Source of the DNA: Lachnospiraceae bacterium
GTDB taxonomy: Bacteria > Bacillota > Clostridia > Lachnospirales > Lachnospiraceae
Length of the DNA stretch: 6,940 nt
Assembly (NCBI GenBank): GCA_900772685.1
Contig: CAAGRP010000231.1
Location: 1 to 6,940, forward strand
Direction: 5' to 3'
In this document: piece after piece, positions 5,818 through 6,940 of the stretch
Position numbering within the stretch: position 1 is the first letter of the stretch
Layout of the letters: each line of letters starts with the position of its first letter
Made by a program: the position numbers and the translations under genes
Notes under the pieces: generated by a model
The model's input: only the letters and a program-made list of their open reading frames with translations
Database searches by the model: none
What the model was told of the DNA's origin: nothing

Positions 5818-5841
5818 TTGAGTTAGCCGAGACTAACTAAA
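5818..5841. promoter_or_regulatory. Inverted repeat upstream of the ZIP gene, candidate metalloregulator operator
   Basis: AGTTAG (5821-5826) and CTAACT (5833-5838) are perfect arms around CCGAGA. One mismatch outward they continue as TT (5818-5819) and AA (5840-5841). The half-site wording resembles GGTTAG/CTAACC boxes of DtxR-type metal repressors, but the six-base spacer differs from the one-base centre of the classical 19-bp box. It could equally form an RNA hairpin in the ZIP leader. A weak TATATA-like -10 lies just downstream. Confidence 0.4.
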
Positions 5842-5867
5842 CGCATTTTTAAAGGCCGCTTTATGCG
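5842..5867. repeat. Hairpin in the ZIP gene leader region
   Basis: CGCAT (5842-5846) with ATGCG (5863-5867), then AAAG (5851-5854) with CTTT (5859-5862), form a bulged stem with a four-base loop. It lies between a minus-strand promoter candidate and the inverted repeat before the ZIP gene, so it would be in the leader RNA. No known riboswitch consensus was recognised. Confidence 0.4.
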
Positions 5868-5879
5868 ACTTTTGTTCTG

Positions 5880-5920
5880 AAAAAAAATACTTTGGTTTCT
5901 TTAAGCGATAAAGTACCAAA
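5880..5920 (-). terminator. Minus-strand intrinsic terminator upstream of the ZIP gene
   Basis: TTTGGT (5891-5896) pairs with ACCAAA (5915-5920), and the inner CTTTA (5899-5903) with TAAAG (5909-5913) around AGCGA. Read on the minus strand, the hairpin is followed by GTA and eight Ts (complement of the A run 5880-5887), a standard intrinsic terminator. It would stop transcripts coming leftward from beyond 5920 before they reach the ZIP gene, although no convincing minus-strand gene is seen there. Confidence 0.6.
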
Positions 5921-5938
5921 ACTGCATCCGGATGTCAA
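5910..5938 (-). promoter_or_regulatory. Candidate ZIP gene promoter with a palindromic spacer
   Basis: On the minus strand a consensus TTGACA (5933-5938) is followed after 17 bp by TACTTT (5910-5915), preceded by TGG as in an extended -10. The predicted start near 5903 gives a leader of about 116 nt. The spacer and -35 edge hold a perfect 10-bp palindrome, CATCCGGATG (5925-5934), a possible operator. The -10 is weak and lies within the terminator hairpin; transcripts from here would lack half of that stem and so escape it. Confidence 0.4.
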
Positions 5939-5958
5939 CATGATTTCGGTACAGAGAA

Positions 5959-6057
5959 ATGAAAAGTTTATTAACATTTTCAGGGGCTTTTCTAATAGTG
6001 CTGGGAGTAGTTAATGGGATAATTGCATTATATTGGTTGTGGAAGAGTAACCGATGA
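5959..6057 (+). CDS. Candidate 32-aa single-span membrane peptide
   Basis: The frame begins MKSLLTFSGAF, continues through LIVLGVVNGIIALYWLW and ends KSNR. It is one hydrophobic helix of about 20 residues with a lysine at the start and a basic, aromatic-anchored end (YWLWKSNR), the usual design of small bacterial membrane proteins. An in-frame TGA at 5941-5943 shows it is not the tail of a longer gene. The ribosome binding site is weak (GAGAA at 5954-5958, too close). Its stop TGA overlaps the ATG of the next tiny frame. It could be a micro-protein partner of a membrane complex or a type I toxin-like peptide; I do not recognise a family, and chance cannot be excluded. Confidence 0.4.
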   Translation: MKSLLTFSGAFLIVLGVVNGIIALYWLWKSNR

Positions 6058-6158
6058 CTGCCTTGTATTTAATATGCAAAATGAGGAAGAATGGCTATAG
6101 AAAAGAAAATATGATAGAATACTATCAAAGTAAGGGCTACACGTTTGAAAAAAATTGA
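6054..6158 (+). CDS. Candidate 34-aa basic soluble peptide, ATGA-overlapped with the membrane peptide
   Basis: The frame starts MTALYLICKMRKNGYRK and ends YYQSKGYTFEKN. It is rich in Lys, Tyr and Asn and would be soluble. ATG 6054-6056 shares ATGA with the stop of the preceding frame, the classical arrangement for translational coupling. GGAAGAG at 6041-6047, inside that frame, is a reasonable ribosome binding site 6 nt away. It might instead be the remnant C-terminus of a decayed protein. No family recognised. Confidence 0.33.
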   Translation: MTALYLICKMRKNGYRKENMIEYYQSKGYTFEKN

Positions 6159-6276
6159 CGGATAAAGTATGTCATAAAATGATTTACTATACCAAGCCTA
6201 ACGTGTATGCGACTTGAATTATATAAGCGAAAAGAACAGGTAGAAATTGGTTACACATTATAAAATGAGGACATTC

Positions 6277-6843
6277 ATGAAGATTGTAGTTATATTTCCG
6301 GGGATCGGATACACGGCAGATAAACCATTGCTATATTATGCAAGACGAATCGCAGAAAACCATGGATATGAAATAAAAGTAATATCTTTTTCCGGATTTC
6401 CGTCAAAGGTTAAGGGTGACCGAAGCAAGATGGTTGAGTCATTTAATATAGCTTTAAAGCAGGCAGAAAATAGCCTTAAAGGAATTGACTTTTCTGTATA
6501 TAGCGATGTTGTTTTTATAGGAAAGAGTATAGGCACGATCGTAGCAGCAAAGCTTGCCTCAGAGAATCCATCAAAAGATAAGATCAGACTGGTGCTCTAT
6601 ACTCCGCTTGAGGATACCTTTTCATTTGAAATCAGCAATGCGATCGCATTTACTGGAAGTGCAGATCCGTGGGTTGGAGGCGAAAAGAGCCATATTCCTG
6701 AAATGTGCAAGGTACAAAATATCCCATACACGTTAATTCCGGGAGGAAATCACTCACTGGAGACAAAGGATCCGGAGAGTGACCTGAAATCTCTTTGTCA
6801 GGTAATGAGCGAAACAGAACAGTTTGTGAAATTACGGAGTTGA
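6277..6843 (+). CDS. Small alpha/beta-hydrolase (serine hydrolase), substrate unknown
   Basis: A 188-residue minimal alpha/beta hydrolase. The first strand leads to FPGIGYTADKPLLYYARR (residues 7-24), which supplies the oxyanion-hole region. The nucleophile elbow is GKSIG at 82-86 with Ser84. Asp130 in FTGSADPWV and His159 in GGNHSLE complete the triad in the right order and spacing. There is no lid domain, signal peptide or membrane segment, so it should be a cytoplasmic esterase, peptidase or thioesterase-like enzyme. Similar short proteins in clostridia are annotated only as alpha/beta hydrolases. ATG 6277-6279 is chosen because GAGGA at 6267-6271 lies 5-6 nt upstream; an extension to a TTG at 6247 lacks any ribosome binding site. 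Stands alone, with a possible convergent gene 4 nt downstream. Confidence 0.87.
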   Translation: MKIVVIFPGIGYTADKPLLYYARRIAENHGYEIKVISFSGFPSKVKGDRSKMVESFNIALKQAENSLKGIDFSVYSDVVFIGKSIGTIVAAKLASENPSKDKIRLVLYTPLEDTFSFEISNAIAFTGSADPWVGGEKSHIPEMCKVQNIPYTLIPGGNHSLETKDPESDLKSLCQVMSETEQFVKLRS

Positions 6844-6847
6844 TGTT

Positions 6848-6940
6848 CTATGACTTTTTCAAAACTCTTAAACCTCCGTCAGCAAAAATGCCATGTATAA
6901 AGGAAGTGTCAGCCTTCACTTCCACCAATGTGCATTCTCC
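6848..6940 (-). CDS. Possible C-terminal fragment of a minus-strand protein
   Basis: An open frame of 30 codons enters from the right edge and stops at TAG 6848-6850. It reads GECTLVEVKADTSFIHGIF and then ADGGLRVLKKS. The LVEVKA strand with its E-x-K resembles the PD-(D/E)XK-like strand in C-terminal domains of some ATPase-type proteins (DUF4143/DUF234 group), but this is a short and weak resemblance. It would lie tail to tail with the hydrolase gene, 4 nt apart, with no clear terminator. May be chance. Confidence 0.3.
   Translation of the reverse strand, partial: GECTLVEVKADTSFIHGIFADGGLRVLKKS
6902..6923. repeat. Small inverted repeat near the right edge
   Basis: GGAAGTG (6902-6908) and CACTTCC (6917-6923) form a 7-bp stem with an 8-nt loop. 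There is no T tract on either side. It lies inside the possible minus-strand fragment and may only reflect base composition. Confidence 0.25.

Larger units (their letters stand above)
5788..6276. other. 489-bp AT-rich region without an established gene
   Basis: The stretch between the ZIP gene and the alpha/beta hydrolase gene holds the ZIP upstream signals on its left third. Two very small plus-strand reading frames occupy 5959-6158. The last 118 bp before the hydrolase contain TTGACG at 6155-6160, but no well-spaced -10 box. I see no tRNA, transposon end or riboswitch here. Confidence 0.6.

Noticed and set aside
5788..5938. Metal riboswitch (yybP-ykoY or NiCo type) before the ZIP gene
   Set aside because: The hairpins do not show the conserved loop sequences of these classes by eye, and ZIP genes are not typical members of the export-gene regulons they control.
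6247..6276. TTG extension of the hydrolase
   Set aside because: No ribosome binding site at the TTG, whereas ATG 6277 has GAGGA at ideal distance and begins exactly at the first beta strand.
1..6940. CRISPR array, insertion sequence or integrase
   Set aside because: No regularly spaced repeats, no transposase-like protein and no flanking target duplications were found.

Overview
The window reads as chromosome of a low-to-moderate GC Firmicute, most likely a Lachnospiraceae-type clostridium (Butyrivibrio/Roseburia/Coprococcus relatives). This is inferred from AGGAGG-type ribosome binding sites, codon use, and the wording of the protein families (His/Cys-rich ArsR regulator, separate HMA protein plus CadA-like ATPase, GufA-like ZIP). 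No rRNA, tRNA, CRISPR array or recognisable transposase is present.

Left part (1-2055): a divergent pair. A partial gene on the minus strand encodes a LivJ-type (Peripla_BP_6) ligand-binding domain whose visible start carries no signal peptide. A 505-residue HTH protein of unknown ligand and unknown C-terminal function runs the other way. The roughly 120 bp between them hold a good minus-strand promoter and a palindrome at the HTH gene's ribosome binding site. A strong hairpin at 2024-2055 closes the convergent junction with the next operon.

Middle part (2180-4955): a heavy-metal efflux cluster. A 72-residue HMA metal-binding protein and a P1B-2 type Zn/Cd/Pb ATPase lacking its own HMA domain form a minus-strand operon. 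An ArsR/SmtB-family regulator is transcribed divergently. Between them sits a compact dyad: both promoters have the same -35 hexamer and a 17-bp spacer, and their -10 boxes overlap inside one 22-bp inverted repeat. One repressor dimer could therefore control both directions. A two-tier terminator follows the regulator.

Right part (5011-6940): a ZIP-family divalent metal transporter on the minus strand, so uptake sits next to efflux. Its upstream region has several hairpins, a TTGACA promoter candidate, an inverted repeat that may be a metal-regulator operator, and a minus-strand terminator. Then comes an AT-rich stretch with two tiny plus-strand ORFs (a 32-residue single-membrane-span peptide and a 34-residue basic peptide) overlapping by ATGA. 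After that are a small serine alpha/beta hydrolase of unknown substrate and, at the edge, a possible C-terminal fragment of a minus-strand gene.

The best-supported story is metal homeostasis: ArsR-controlled HMA/P1B ATPase export beside ZIP import. The least explained pieces are the HTH/ligand-binding pair on the left and the micro-ORF pair on the right.
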